A stretch of 64,000 bases of DNA from positions 496,001 through 560,000 of the forward strand of contig NZ_JACJUK010000001.1 of NCBI RefSeq assembly GCF_014235875.1, in the 5' to 3' direction. Source of the DNA: Croceivirga lutea. GTDB taxonomy: Bacteria > Bacteroidota > Bacteroidia > Flavobacteriales > Flavobacteriaceae. Below, piece by piece: positions 36,149 through 44,335 of this stretch (positions are counted from its first letter, which is position 1; each line of letters starts with the position of its first letter). The notes beneath the pieces are model-generated. The model was not told the DNA's origin and searched no databases. It worked only from the letters and a program-made list of their open reading frames with translations. The translations under genes and the position numbers were made by a program.

Positions 36149-37348
36149 ATGAACCAACCTTCTTCACCTTTTAGCAAACAACAATTGCTTCCGCAAGAAG
36201 AAACCCTTGAAATCTTAAAGCAAAAAGGGGAGCTTTTCATAGGTATACCCAAAGAAAATCAATACCAAGAAAAACGTATTTGCCTAACACCAGATGCAGT
36301 AAACGCTTTAACCTCAAATGGTCACAGAGTTTTAATAGAAGCTGGGGCTGGTGAAGGCGCTAATTATACTGACAAAGAATTTGTAGATGCAGGTGCTGAG
36401 GTAACCAACGATAAGAAAAAGGTTTTTGGTTGCCCCATAATTTTAAAAGTAGAGCCCGCTACCCTATTTGAGATTTCGTTGTTGAATCCGCAAACAATTC
36501 TAATCTCTGCGCTTCAAATTAAAACTCAAGAAAAAAGGTACTTTGAAGAGTTAGCAAAAAAACGAGTTACCGCCATAGCATTTGAATTTATACAAGATGA
36601 TGAAGGTAAATATCCTGCGGTACGTTCTTTAAGTGAAATTGCTGGTATTTCTTCCATATTAATTGCTGCTGAACTTACTGCCATTACCAATAAAGGTAAC
36701 GGATTAATGTTTGGTAATATTAGTGGAGTGCCGCCTGTTGAAGTAGTTATTCTTGGAGCAGGTACGGTTGGCGAATTTGCTGCGCGTTCAGCTTTAGGTT
36801 TAGGAGCAAACATTAAAGTATTTGACAACTCGTTAACTAAATTAAGAAACATACAAACCAATCTAAACAGAACAATTTACACTTCTACCATTCAACCAAA
36901 AAACTTATTAAAAGCGTTAAAACGCTGCGATGTAGCTATTGGTGCGGTTCGCGGACAAGACCGTTCACCTGTTTTAGTTTCAAGTACTATGGTTGAACAT
37001 ATGAAAAAAGGAGCTGTTATTATTGATGTCAGCATAGACATGGGTGGTTGTTTTGAAACTTCAGAAATTACCTCTCACGACAAACCTACCTTTGACAAAT
37101 ATGGGGTTATCCACTATGGAGTTCCCAACATACCGGCTAGATATCCAAGAACTTCTTCCATTTCAATTAGTAATATATTTACCCCATATTTACTAAAAAT
37201 TGGTGAAGATGGAGGGCTTGAGAATTCATTGCGATTTGACAAAGGCTTGCGTAGCGGTTTATACATGTATCATGGAATTTTAACCAATAAGTCTGTAGGT
37301 AATTGGTTTGACCTATCTTCGAATGATATTAACTTTTTAATTTTTTAA
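36149..37348 (+). CDS. ald: alanine dehydrogenase
   Basis: The 399-residue NAD-dependent enzyme interconverts alanine and pyruvate with ammonia. An N-terminal extension of about 30 residues precedes IGIPKENQYQEKRICLTP; the Rossmann loop is ILGAGTVGEFAA, and the catalytic segments GAGEGANY and HYGVPNIPARYPRTSS fit the Ald/PNT family. The longer-than-usual N-terminus appears in flavobacterial homologues. The DUF4258 gene begins directly after its stop codon. Confidence 0.92.
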   Translation: MNQPSSPFSKQQLLPQEETLEILKQKGELFIGIPKENQYQEKRICLTPDAVNALTSNGHRVLIEAGAGEGANYTDKEFVDAGAEVTNDKKKVFGCPIILKVEPATLFEISLLNPQTILISALQIKTQEKRYFEELAKKRVTAIAFEFIQDDEGKYPAVRSLSEIAGISSILIAAELTAITNKGNGLMFGNISGVPPVEVVILGAGTVGEFAARSALGLGANIKVFDNSLTKLRNIQTNLNRTIYTSTIQPKNLLKALKRCDVAIGAVRGQDRSPVLVSSTMVEHMKKGAVIIDVSIDMGGCFETSEITSHDKPTFDKYGVIHYGVPNIPARYPRTSSISISNIFTPYLLKIGEDGGLENSLRFDKGLRSGLYMYHGILTNKSVGNWFDLSSNDINFLIF

Positions 37349-37711
37349 ATGGCGTTTTTAAAGCGTTTAGGCTGGTATATGGTTGGAGTATCCATAGGCC
37401 TTATATTTTTAGCATTTATTTTAAAGAAAAAAGGCGGTGAAAACGGAATTGATTTTTGTTATTTACCTAATTGCCGCGTTTTAAAAGACATTAGGTCAAA
37501 GAGTTTTGAGTTTAATGGCAAAGAAAATTTAAAGTATAGCAACTTACCTGAAAACATACAGGCTATTCTTAAAGATGGTAACATTGATTTTAGAGAAAGT
37601 AATACCAAAACATCACCTTGCAAAACATATCTAATAGTGGATGATGACAATGAAAATTTTGTTATTACTGTAGAAAATTGCCCTGAAAAAGCAACAGTGA
37701 TAACAGAATGA
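37349..37711 (+). CDS. DUF4258 domain-containing membrane protein
   Basis: The 120-residue protein has one N-terminal membrane helix (about 8-25) and a periplasmic domain with the two cysteines of CYLPNC and another pair further on (SPCKTY, ENCPEK) that could form disulfides. It is recognised as a DUF4258 protein. It abuts ald without a gap, so it is translated from the same message. Function unknown. Confidence 0.8.
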   Translation: MAFLKRLGWYMVGVSIGLIFLAFILKKKGGENGIDFCYLPNCRVLKDIRSKSFEFNGKENLKYSNLPENIQAILKDGNIDFRESNTKTSPCKTYLIVDDDNENFVITVENCPEKATVITE

Positions 37712-37716
37712 GAAAG

Positions 37717-38883
37717 CTATATTTTTCTTCGTTTTCGCTCTTTTTTCAACAAATCTAACTCTCTAGTGGTTTGTCCAGCAACCGAAGTGTTTTCCTCTGC
37801 CCTTCTTATTAAATAAGGCATTACGTCTCTTACCGGACCGTAGGGTAAGTATTTTGAAACATTATAACCTTGGTCAGCTAAATTATAACTGATATTATCA
37901 CTCATACCGTATAATTGTCCAAACCAAATATTAGGATGGTTATTTGGCATATTACGTTGTTTCATTAAATCTATTAATAGATAGCTACTATTTTCATTAT
38001 GAGTGCCCGCAAAAATGGTAAAAACATTGGTATGCTCAATCATAAAGCGCAAAGCATCATCAAAATTATCATCTGTGGCCTTTTTAGACTTGCATATAGG
38101 TGAGGTATATCCGTTTTCTTCTGCTCTATTATTCTCCTTTTCAAGATAAGCCCCACGCACTACCTTTATTCCTACTTTAAAACCCTCTTTTACAGCAATC
38201 TCATGCAAGGTTACTAAAAATGATAATCTATCCCATCTATATAACTGTGCTGTGTTGTAAACCACAGGTCTTACTTTGTTATACTTGCGCATCATATCCA
38301 AAGCCAATTCATCCGCGGCAAGTTGTATCCAGCTTTCCTCGGCATCAATTAGTAATGAAACTTCAAGGTCATATGCTTTTTTACATACCTTATCATACCT
38401 ATTCACTACTCTACCCCATTCCGCTTCTTCATCTGTAGTGAGTTTTTCACCATTGCTTTTTTTCTCTAATAATTCAAAACGACCAAATGCCGTTGGCTTA
38501 AAAACAGCAAATGGTATAGCCTCTTTTTCTTTTACAAAATCAAGAACTCTCAGGATTTTTTCAAACGCATGATCTAATTGATTCTCAATAACTTTACCTT
38601 CTACAGAATAGTCTAAAATTGAATGTACTTTTTGCGTATACATTTTATCAATTACGGGTAAACAATCTTCTTCATTAACTCCACCACAGAAATGGTCAAA
38701 AACAGTTGCCCTAATTAACCCATCTACGGGTAAATTGGCATTAATTGCAAAGTTGGTAACCGCGGTTCCAATTCGAACTAAGGGTTGATTAGCAATTAGC
38801 TTAAAAAGGAAATATGCACGTTCCAATTCAGAATCGCTTTTTAAACGAAATGCCGTTGCAGTATCCTCAAAAATCCTTTTCAT
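37717..38883 (-). CDS. putA/prodh: proline dehydrogenase
   Basis: The 388-residue FAD-dependent enzyme oxidises proline to pyrroline-5-carboxylate. The TIM barrel has the family motifs LIDAEES, GIKVVRGAYLEKE, FAGTHNENS and the C-terminal RRAEENTS, whose arginines bind the substrate carboxylate. It is the stand-alone form without the P5C dehydrogenase domain. ATG at 38883 is preferred over TTG at 38892. Divergent from aroB. Confidence 0.92.
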   Translation of the reverse strand: MKRIFEDTATAFRLKSDSELERAYFLFKLIANQPLVRIGTAVTNFAINANLPVDGLIRATVFDHFCGGVNEEDCLPVIDKMYTQKVHSILDYSVEGKVIENQLDHAFEKILRVLDFVKEKEAIPFAVFKPTAFGRFELLEKKSNGEKLTTDEEAEWGRVVNRYDKVCKKAYDLEVSLLIDAEESWIQLAADELALDMMRKYNKVRPVVYNTAQLYRWDRLSFLVTLHEIAVKEGFKVGIKVVRGAYLEKENNRAEENGYTSPICKSKKATDDNFDDALRFMIEHTNVFTIFAGTHNENSSYLLIDLMKQRNMPNNHPNIWFGQLYGMSDNISYNLADQGYNVSKYLPYGPVRDVMPYLIRRAEENTSVAGQTTRELDLLKKERKRRKI

Positions 38884-38987
38884 TTTTATCAAATATTTAA
38901 AGATTCAAAGATAAATCGGGATTTGGTATTGATTTGCTAAAAATGTAACTATTTTTCACCCCAAATTTTTTTCAGTTTAAAAACTAC

Positions 38988-40028
38988 ATGGATTCAAACG
39001 TTCATTTTGAAGATTTAGGAATAGCTGCTTTAAAATTGGCTTTAAGTCAAAAGAACTATTCCAAAATAATCATATTAGTTGATGAGAATACGAAGATTCA
39101 CTGCTTACCAAAAGTTTTACAGTGGATAACGCTCGTAGATGAGAACGTAATTGAAATGCCTGCAGGTGAGATTAATAAAACCATTGAAACCTGCTGTATG
39201 GTTTGGCAGAAACTTGCTGATTTTGGAGCAGACCGTAAATCTCTTTTATTGAATATTGGAGGGGGTGTAGTAACTGACCTAGGAGGTTTTGTAGCATCTA
39301 CCTATAAAAGAGGAATTGATTTTATTAATATTCCCACAACCCTATTAGCAATGGTTGATGCCTCTGTAGGAGGTAAAACAGGTGTAGATTTTGGAATGTT
39401 AAAAAATCAGATAGGCGTAATAAATTCGCCACAAGCAGTTATTGTTCACTCTGAATTTTTAAGCACCCTAGAGAAAAGACAGTTCATAAGTGGTTATGCA
39501 GAAATGCTAAAGCATGGTTTAATAGCAAATGAAGAACACTGGACTACCCTAGAGCAAAAAAAATTAGCTATAAATGAAGAGTTAATAAAAAATTCTGTCG
39601 CCATTAAAGCGGCGATAGTAGCTAACGACCCTTATGAACAAGGAGAGCGTAAAAAACTCAATTTTGGACATACCTTAGGTCATGCCATAGAATCGTATTT
39701 TTTAGAGAAAAATTTTAAAAACGATTTACTACATGGTGAGGCTATTGCTGTAGGCATGATTTTAGAGGCTTACCTTTCTCACAAACTATGTGGATTATCA
39801 AAAATTGAGATGGATGAAATCAAGACAGTAATTACTTCATTTTATTCAAAAGTAAATATAGACAGCATGGAACATGAAGAAATATTGTCTTATATGAAGC
39901 ATGACAAAAAGAACTCTCACGGCAACGTTAATTTTACACTACTTACGGCAATTGGTCATGCTGTTTTTGACAAGAAAGTAGATGAGAGATTATTTAAAGA
40001 GGCATTTTCTTACTACAACCAAGCATAA
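38988..40028 (+). CDS. aroB: 3-dehydroquinate synthase
   Basis: The 346-residue enzyme converts DAHP to 3-dehydroquinate in the shikimate pathway, using NAD and a divalent metal. GGGVVTDLGGFVAS is the NAD loop; metal-binding residues are in AEMLKHGLI (Glu) and NFGHTLGHAIE and LLHGEAIAVGM (His). N-terminus is short. Cytoplasmic. No other shikimate gene is nearby. Confidence 0.95.
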   Translation: MDSNVHFEDLGIAALKLALSQKNYSKIIILVDENTKIHCLPKVLQWITLVDENVIEMPAGEINKTIETCCMVWQKLADFGADRKSLLLNIGGGVVTDLGGFVASTYKRGIDFINIPTTLLAMVDASVGGKTGVDFGMLKNQIGVINSPQAVIVHSEFLSTLEKRQFISGYAEMLKHGLIANEEHWTTLEQKKLAINEELIKNSVAIKAAIVANDPYEQGERKKLNFGHTLGHAIESYFLEKNFKNDLLHGEAIAVGMILEAYLSHKLCGLSKIEMDEIKTVITSFYSKVNIDSMEHEEILSYMKHDKKNSHGNVNFTLLTAIGHAVFDKKVDERLFKEAFSYYNQA

Positions 40029-40121
40029 CTTCGCCTACTAAAATCTGAATTACACAACTCTTTAAAAAAGCACTTGCAAAAAATTTATAGTTTAGGTTAA
40101 GCGAATCAAAATTAACCTACT

Positions 40122-40418
40122 ATGAAACGTGCAATTATTGATTACAAAAGACTAGACAATTATACAGCAGGCTTATTGATTGATGCCTATCCACATGGTT
40201 ATGGAGATGATGACATCATTATTCTAAAAAAACCTAACGGTGATATTATAGAAGCTGTGGAATTAAAAACTCCAGACACTATTTTTTTGGTAAAGATTAG
40301 TAAAAGCTTATCAAACTTTATTGCCAATTTTGATTCTGCTATAGGGAAAGAACTACGCGAAGAATCAAAAGCTGAGGATTTAGAAACTAGCGACCTTAAT
40401 TCTGATGATAGTGACTAA
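40122..40418 (+). CDS. conserved hypothetical protein, 98 aa
   Basis: No named domain is recognised. It is a soluble alpha/beta small protein with a globular first part (RAIIDYKRLDNYTAGLLIDAYPHGYGDDDI) in which the run is rich in aromatic and acidic residues, and a disordered acidic C-terminus (LETSDLNSDDSD). No signal peptide. Its last four bases overlap the DinB gene on the opposite strand. It stands alone after aroB (93 bases). Confidence 0.7.
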   Translation: MKRAIIDYKRLDNYTAGLLIDAYPHGYGDDDIIILKKPNGDIIEAVELKTPDTIFLVKISKSLSNFIANFDSAIGKELREESKAEDLETSDLNSDDSD

Positions 40419-40954
40419 ATAAGATTCAGATATCGTTCTTTAATGATATCTATATGATGTAGTTGATGTCCACAGATAACAAAACCAATAGCCCTAACAC
40501 TCATTTGAGAATTACTTGCTGTACCAATTCGCGCTAAATCACTAGTAGAAAAGTGTTGAAACAAAGAAAGAGTAGATTGTCGTAACAACCTACCCTCTTC
40601 AATTAAACTTATTTTTGTTCTTAGGTTTGCATTTGATGCTACTACATAATTATTTTCATCAAAACCTGGAAGCGAAGTGTTATCATTTCTTGCAAAGCGT
40701 AAGGCTCTATATTGAAAAATTCTCTCTGCGTCATTTAAATGTAAAAGAACTTCTGCCAACGTCCACTTATTAACAGCATAGGCATAGTTCAACTTGGAAG
40801 ACGAAATTTTTTCACCTATCGTAATCCATTGATTTAAAGAGTGTTGAAATGACTCACTTAACGTTTTACCTTTACATTTATTAATATAAACCTGATAAAA
40901 CGAATTAAACTCAGAATCAGTTATGTCGGCTATTGTTAATGTATTATAGCTCAT
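40415..40954 (-). CDS. DinB family protein
   Basis: The 179-residue four-helix-bundle protein has metal ligand histidines in VLLHLNDAERI and in GHQLHHIDII. It resembles DinB/YfiT thiol-dependent transferases. It overlaps the Lrp-type regulator gene by 11 bases, so both belong to one transcript and the regulator may control this gene. Substrate unknown. Confidence 0.87.
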   Translation of the reverse strand: MSYNTLTIADITDSEFNSFYQVYINKCKGKTLSESFQHSLNQWITIGEKISSSKLNYAYAVNKWTLAEVLLHLNDAERIFQYRALRFARNDNTSLPGFDENNYVVASNANLRTKISLIEEGRLLRQSTLSLFQHFSTSDLARIGTASNSQMSVRAIGFVICGHQLHHIDIIKERYLNLI

Positions 40955-41423
40955 TGAATATAGTATGCATCAGACGCTTTTTATCGTTGATACTTTCTTC
41001 TAAAGAAATCATGGTTTCTGTTCTGCTAATACCATCAATATCATCAACCTTAAATATGATATTCTTAGCGTGTGTAGTATCTCTAGCGCGAATTTTACAG
41101 AAAATATTGAATTTACCTGTTGTTATATGCGCTACAGTAACATACGGAATTTGATTCAACCGCTCTAAAACAAATTTAGTTTGGTGTGTTTTTTCGAGAA
41201 ATATGCCTACGTAAGCTATAAAAGAATAGCCCAGTTTTACGTAATCTAAAGTCAAAGAAGAACCTTTAATTATACCCGCTTCTTCCATTTTTTTAACTCT
41301 TACGTGTACAGTACCAGCAGAAATAAGCAATTTCTTGGCAATGTCAGTAAAAGGCGTCCTTGTGTTATCAATCAACATATCAAGGATTTGGTGGTCTATT
41401 TCATCAAGCTTTACCTTACTCAT
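40944..41423 (-). CDS. Lrp/AsnC-family transcriptional regulator
   Basis: The 159-residue protein has an N-terminal winged HTH (HQILDMLIDNTRTPFTDIAKKL) and a C-terminal RAM ligand-binding domain. Such proteins form octamers and sense amino acids. Ligand unknown. The intergenic region upstream (41424-41693) holds TACAAATGTA-type palindromes that might be its operators or those of the divergent HTH gene. Confidence 0.92.
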   Translation of the reverse strand: MSKVKLDEIDHQILDMLIDNTRTPFTDIAKKLLISAGTVHVRVKKMEEAGIIKGSSLTLDYVKLGYSFIAYVGIFLEKTHQTKFVLERLNQIPYVTVAHITTGKFNIFCKIRARDTTHAKNIIFKVDDIDGISRTETMISLEESINDKKRLMHTIFNEL

Positions 41424-41522
41424 ACTTAAAATTTTGCAACAAATTTAAACATTAACATAAAATAGTACAGAAAAAATATAGAAATATTGACAAAACAGCA
41501 AAATAACGTGTTGAAACGACAT

Positions 41523-41675
41523 ATTCACAAATGTAATTAGGAATAAAAATTCATTTATAGAAGTGGCAAAAGAAATGGTTTACAAGGGTCTAGTTCAACA
41601 TATAGTAGTATACAAATGTAAAATGCATAAATTAACATAGGTTACGTTTGTGAATTTATATTGTATACATTTGTA
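41523..41675. repeat. dispersed palindromic motifs in the lrp/HTH intergenic region
   Basis: In this 270-base divergent gap I see ATTCACAAA (41523-41531) and its inverse TTTGTGAAT (41647-41655), plus two TACAAATGTA-like palindromes at 41611-41620 (TACAAATGTA) and 41666-41675 (TACATTTGTA). The set is consistent with binding sites for one or both adjacent regulators. The rest of the gap is AT-rich without a clear gene. Confidence 0.4.
41666..41673 (+). promoter_or_regulatory. -7 box upstream of HTH regulator
   Basis: TACATTTG matches TAnnTTTG exactly and lies 20 bases before the ATG at 41694. A TTTG at 41647-41650 is 15 bases upstream, shorter than the usual spacing of about 19. The box overlaps the palindrome TACATTTGTA, which would allow repression by a protein bound there. 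Confidence 0.35.
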
Positions 41676-41693
41676 AACATAAATAGTGTTATT

Positions 41694-42089
41694 ATGATAG
41701 AACGCTTACAAGAGTTTATGTCTTATTATCAACTTACTCCTTCAGCACTTGCGGATTCATTAGATATTCCACGATCCAGTATTTCACATTTGTTAACAGG
41801 TAGAAACAAACCTAGTTTGGATTTTGTTATACGTTTAATTCGAAAATATCCAGAGATTGACCTGTATTGGTTTTTAAATGGGAAAGGAACATTTCCAAAA
41901 GAAAAAAAATTAGAAAAGAAATCGCTTAAAGAATCTTCTACTCCACCTATACAACCCCCATTAATCAAAAAGGAAGAAAAAGACACAACAAGTAAATCAA
42001 AGTCTACAGAAACTGTGAAAAATAAAAAAGTGAAAAAAATTGTTTTCTTCTACGAGGATGGTAGTTTTGAGTTGTATATACCTAATTGA
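41694..42089 (+). CDS. HTH (Xre-type) regulator with basic tail
   Basis: I chose ATG 41694 (MIERLQEFMSYYQL), giving 131 residues. An N-terminal Cro/C1 helix-turn-helix (SALADSLDIPRSSISHLLTG) and WFLNGKGTFP are typical of the flavobacterial xre family; a long Lys-rich linker (about 65-110) leads to a short beta segment VKKIVFFYEDGSFELYIP. The linker is low complexity. Targets are unknown. A possible lipoprotein gene follows, with start within the same transcript. Confidence 0.85.
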   Translation: MIERLQEFMSYYQLTPSALADSLDIPRSSISHLLTGRNKPSLDFVIRLIRKYPEIDLYWFLNGKGTFPKEKKLEKKSLKESSTPPIQPPLIKKEEKDTTSKSKSTETVKNKKVKKIVFFYEDGSFELYIPN

Positions 42090-42115
42090 TTAACTTAGGC
42101 CAAAAATTCTACTAC

Positions 42116-42496
42116 TTGAAACATATTTTCATATTTCCACTAGTTATTCTTCTTATAGGGACAAGCTGTCAGTCTCCGCCAGAACGCAACTGTACTAATT
42201 TTAAAGAAGGAACATTTAGTTTTTCTGAAATTATTGATGGTGACACCTTAACAACAAAATTTATTCGCAAAGATGGAATAGAAATCGATTTTTTTAACGG
42301 AAATCGCGACACCAGTGCTGTTAGATGGATTAATGATTGTGAATACATTTTAAAGAAAAAGAACCCCAACAGCAAGGCTGAAGAAAGACCTATTCAAATA
42401 AAAATTTTGACAACTACAGATAGTTCGTATACATTTGAATACAATATTGTTGGTGAACCCAAAAAACTAAGAGGAACCGCTATAAAAACTAACTAA
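42116..42496 (+). CDS. small lipoprotein, 126 aa
   Basis: TTG at 42116 gives a lipoprotein signal peptide MKHIFIFPLVILLIGTSC, with cysteine at position 18; another TTG at 42086 would add ten residues and overlap the stop of the HTH gene. The mature part is polar with CNFKEG-like strands and predicted beta-sandwich (CTNFKEGTFSFSEI...WINDCEYILKKK). I know it only as a conserved flavobacterial protein, sometimes misnamed as a topoisomerase. It precedes terC by two bases and is probably co-transcribed. Function unknown. Confidence 0.75.
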   Translation: MKHIFIFPLVILLIGTSCQSPPERNCTNFKEGTFSFSEIIDGDTLTTKFIRKDGIEIDFFNGNRDTSAVRWINDCEYILKKKNPNSKAEERPIQIKILTTTDSSYTFEYNIVGEPKKLRGTAIKTN

Positions 42497-42498
42497 CC

Positions 42499-43317
42499 AT
42501 GTTCGATATTTTAAGTAATCCTGATGCCTGGATGGCATTATTAACCCTTACCTTCTTAGAAATAATTCTAGGAATAGATAACATTATTTTTATTTCGATT
42601 GCCGCAGGTAAATTAGAGCAAAAAGACCGTAAAAAGGCAACAAACCTTGGTTTGGTTCTAGCAATGCTGATGCGTATAGTCTTGTTATTTGCAATTTCAT
42701 GGTTAATTTCTTTGAAAAAGCCATTTTTAATTCTTGACCACGATTGGATACATGGAGGTATTAGTTGGCAAGCCCTTATTTTATTTTTAGGAGGTCTGTT
42801 TTTGTTATATAAAAGCACAAAAGAAATTCATGAGAAAATTGAAGATAAAGGTCATGATGAGCGTGAAGTTAAAAAACAACGTTCAACAAGTTTAACCAAC
42901 GCTATAGTGCAGATTACAGTAATTAATATTGTTTTTTCTTTTGATTCTATTTTAACGGCAATTGGTATGACAAATGGTATTTCTCCAAACCCAAACGATG
43001 CCTTAATACTAATGATAATTGCTGTTGTACTTTCTGTTATAATAATGATGCTATTTGCCAATCCGGTTGGTGAATTTGTAAATAGACACCCTTCAATCCA
43101 AGTACTTGGGCTTTCGTTTTTAATCTTAATTGGATTTATGCTTATAGCAGAAGCTGCTCATTTATCTCACCTAGTTGTATTTGATAATGAAGTAGGTAGT
43201 ATTCCTAAAGGCTATTTGTATTTTGCCATTGCATTCTCATTAATGGTTGAATTCTTTGATATGAGAATGGCAAAAAACCGTAAAAAGAAAGCACAAACAG
43301 AAGTTATCGAAGACTAA
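42499..43317 (+). CDS. TerC-family membrane protein
   Basis: The 272-residue protein has about eight membrane helices and the TerC signature with conserved acidic residues: EIILGIDNIIFIS in the first part and VFSFDSILTAIGM in the second. TerC proteins act in metal ion (Mn2+/Ca2+) or tellurite homeostasis, often as exporters, and metallate exoproteins. Basic C-terminal tail. The gene converges with the sterol desaturase gene (one base gap). Confidence 0.9.
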   Translation: MFDILSNPDAWMALLTLTFLEIILGIDNIIFISIAAGKLEQKDRKKATNLGLVLAMLMRIVLLFAISWLISLKKPFLILDHDWIHGGISWQALILFLGGLFLLYKSTKEIHEKIEDKGHDEREVKKQRSTSLTNAIVQITVINIVFSFDSILTAIGMTNGISPNPNDALILMIIAVVLSVIIMMLFANPVGEFVNRHPSIQVLGLSFLILIGFMLIAEAAHLSHLVVFDNEVGSIPKGYLYFAIAFSLMVEFFDMRMAKNRKKKAQTEVIED

Positions 43318-43318
43318 T

Positions 43319-44275
43319 TTAATTTGGCCTTTGATAAACTATTTCTGGATTAAGGTTTTTGTGTGACCTAAATAGTGCTTGCTGTTGTTTAACGGTTAAT
43401 GTGCTACCATCATGGCTCCATCCTGGAGGGCCAAATATGTACATTAATTTATGTGAAAGTTTATTGGATTTTTTAACATCCTTCCAAATATCTTTGAACT
43501 CATGAGTTAAAATTACAATTGGATTATAAGATTCAGGGGAATGAATTACTCCGTACTTAACTTCTATACTTTCATCAAACTCTTTCCAGGTACCAAAAAT
43601 ACGGTCAAAAATATTTAAGAATCCACCATGATTTTTATCTAGATATTCTACATTCTGCGCATGATGTACTTGATGCATAGTGTGCGTATTCAAAAACTTT
43701 TCTAAAAAACCCAATTTAGGTACGTATTGCGAATGCAATTGAAATTGCCATAATGCTTCAATACCTAGACAAACTACAACCATTTCTACTGGAAAGCCAA
43801 TAGCTGGCATCCACATGTAAAATAAGGGTTTGTACAGAATTGTAAACCAACCATTTCTAATGGCTGTTCCTAGATTAAAATTATCAGATGAGTGGTGAAC
43901 AATATGAGCAGCCCATAAAATTCTAATTTCATGATTAGCTCTATGAAACCAATAATAGGTAAAATCGTCTGCCAACATACACAACAACCAAACGTACCAA
44001 GCGTAGCCAAAAGACTCGTAACCTAAAAAATTTGTGCGTACACCCTCAACAAGTGGATTACATAATTCATAAACCCCCTCGAATAAAGCAATCATAAAAA
44101 TAACTTTAAACAATGGGCCGAGAATAGCAGAACCCACTCCCATGAAACCACTGGCAAATAAATCTTTCCAATGGTACAACTCATCATCTCCATGAGTTTT
44201 ACTGTAGGTTAATTCGACAAGAATAAAAGCGATAAAAACGGGTACTCCGTAAACTAGTGGGTTTGTAAAATCCAT
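43319..44275 (-). CDS. sterol desaturase/fatty acid hydroxylase family protein
   Basis: The 318-residue membrane protein has four or more helices and the histidine clusters that bind the di-iron centre: HRANHE, HIVHHSSDN and HTMHQVHHAQN. Such enzymes oxidise or hydroxylate hydrophobic substrates, for instance carotenoids or lipids. The substrate here is not visible. It is a single gene on the minus strand downstream of parC by 60 bases. Confidence 0.88.
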   Translation of the reverse strand: MDFTNPLVYGVPVFIAFILVELTYSKTHGDDELYHWKDLFASGFMGVGSAILGPLFKVIFMIALFEGVYELCNPLVEGVRTNFLGYESFGYAWYVWLLCMLADDFTYYWFHRANHEIRILWAAHIVHHSSDNFNLGTAIRNGWFTILYKPLFYMWMPAIGFPVEMVVVCLGIEALWQFQLHSQYVPKLGFLEKFLNTHTMHQVHHAQNVEYLDKNHGGFLNIFDRIFGTWKEFDESIEVKYGVIHSPESYNPIVILTHEFKDIWKDVKKSNKLSHKLMYIFGPPGWSHDGSTLTVKQQQALFRSHKNLNPEIVYQRPN

Positions 44276-44335
44276 TTAAGTGGGTTTTGCAATGGTTTGT
44301 GTTAAATTAAAGTGTGAAATTAAGGTTAAAATCTA

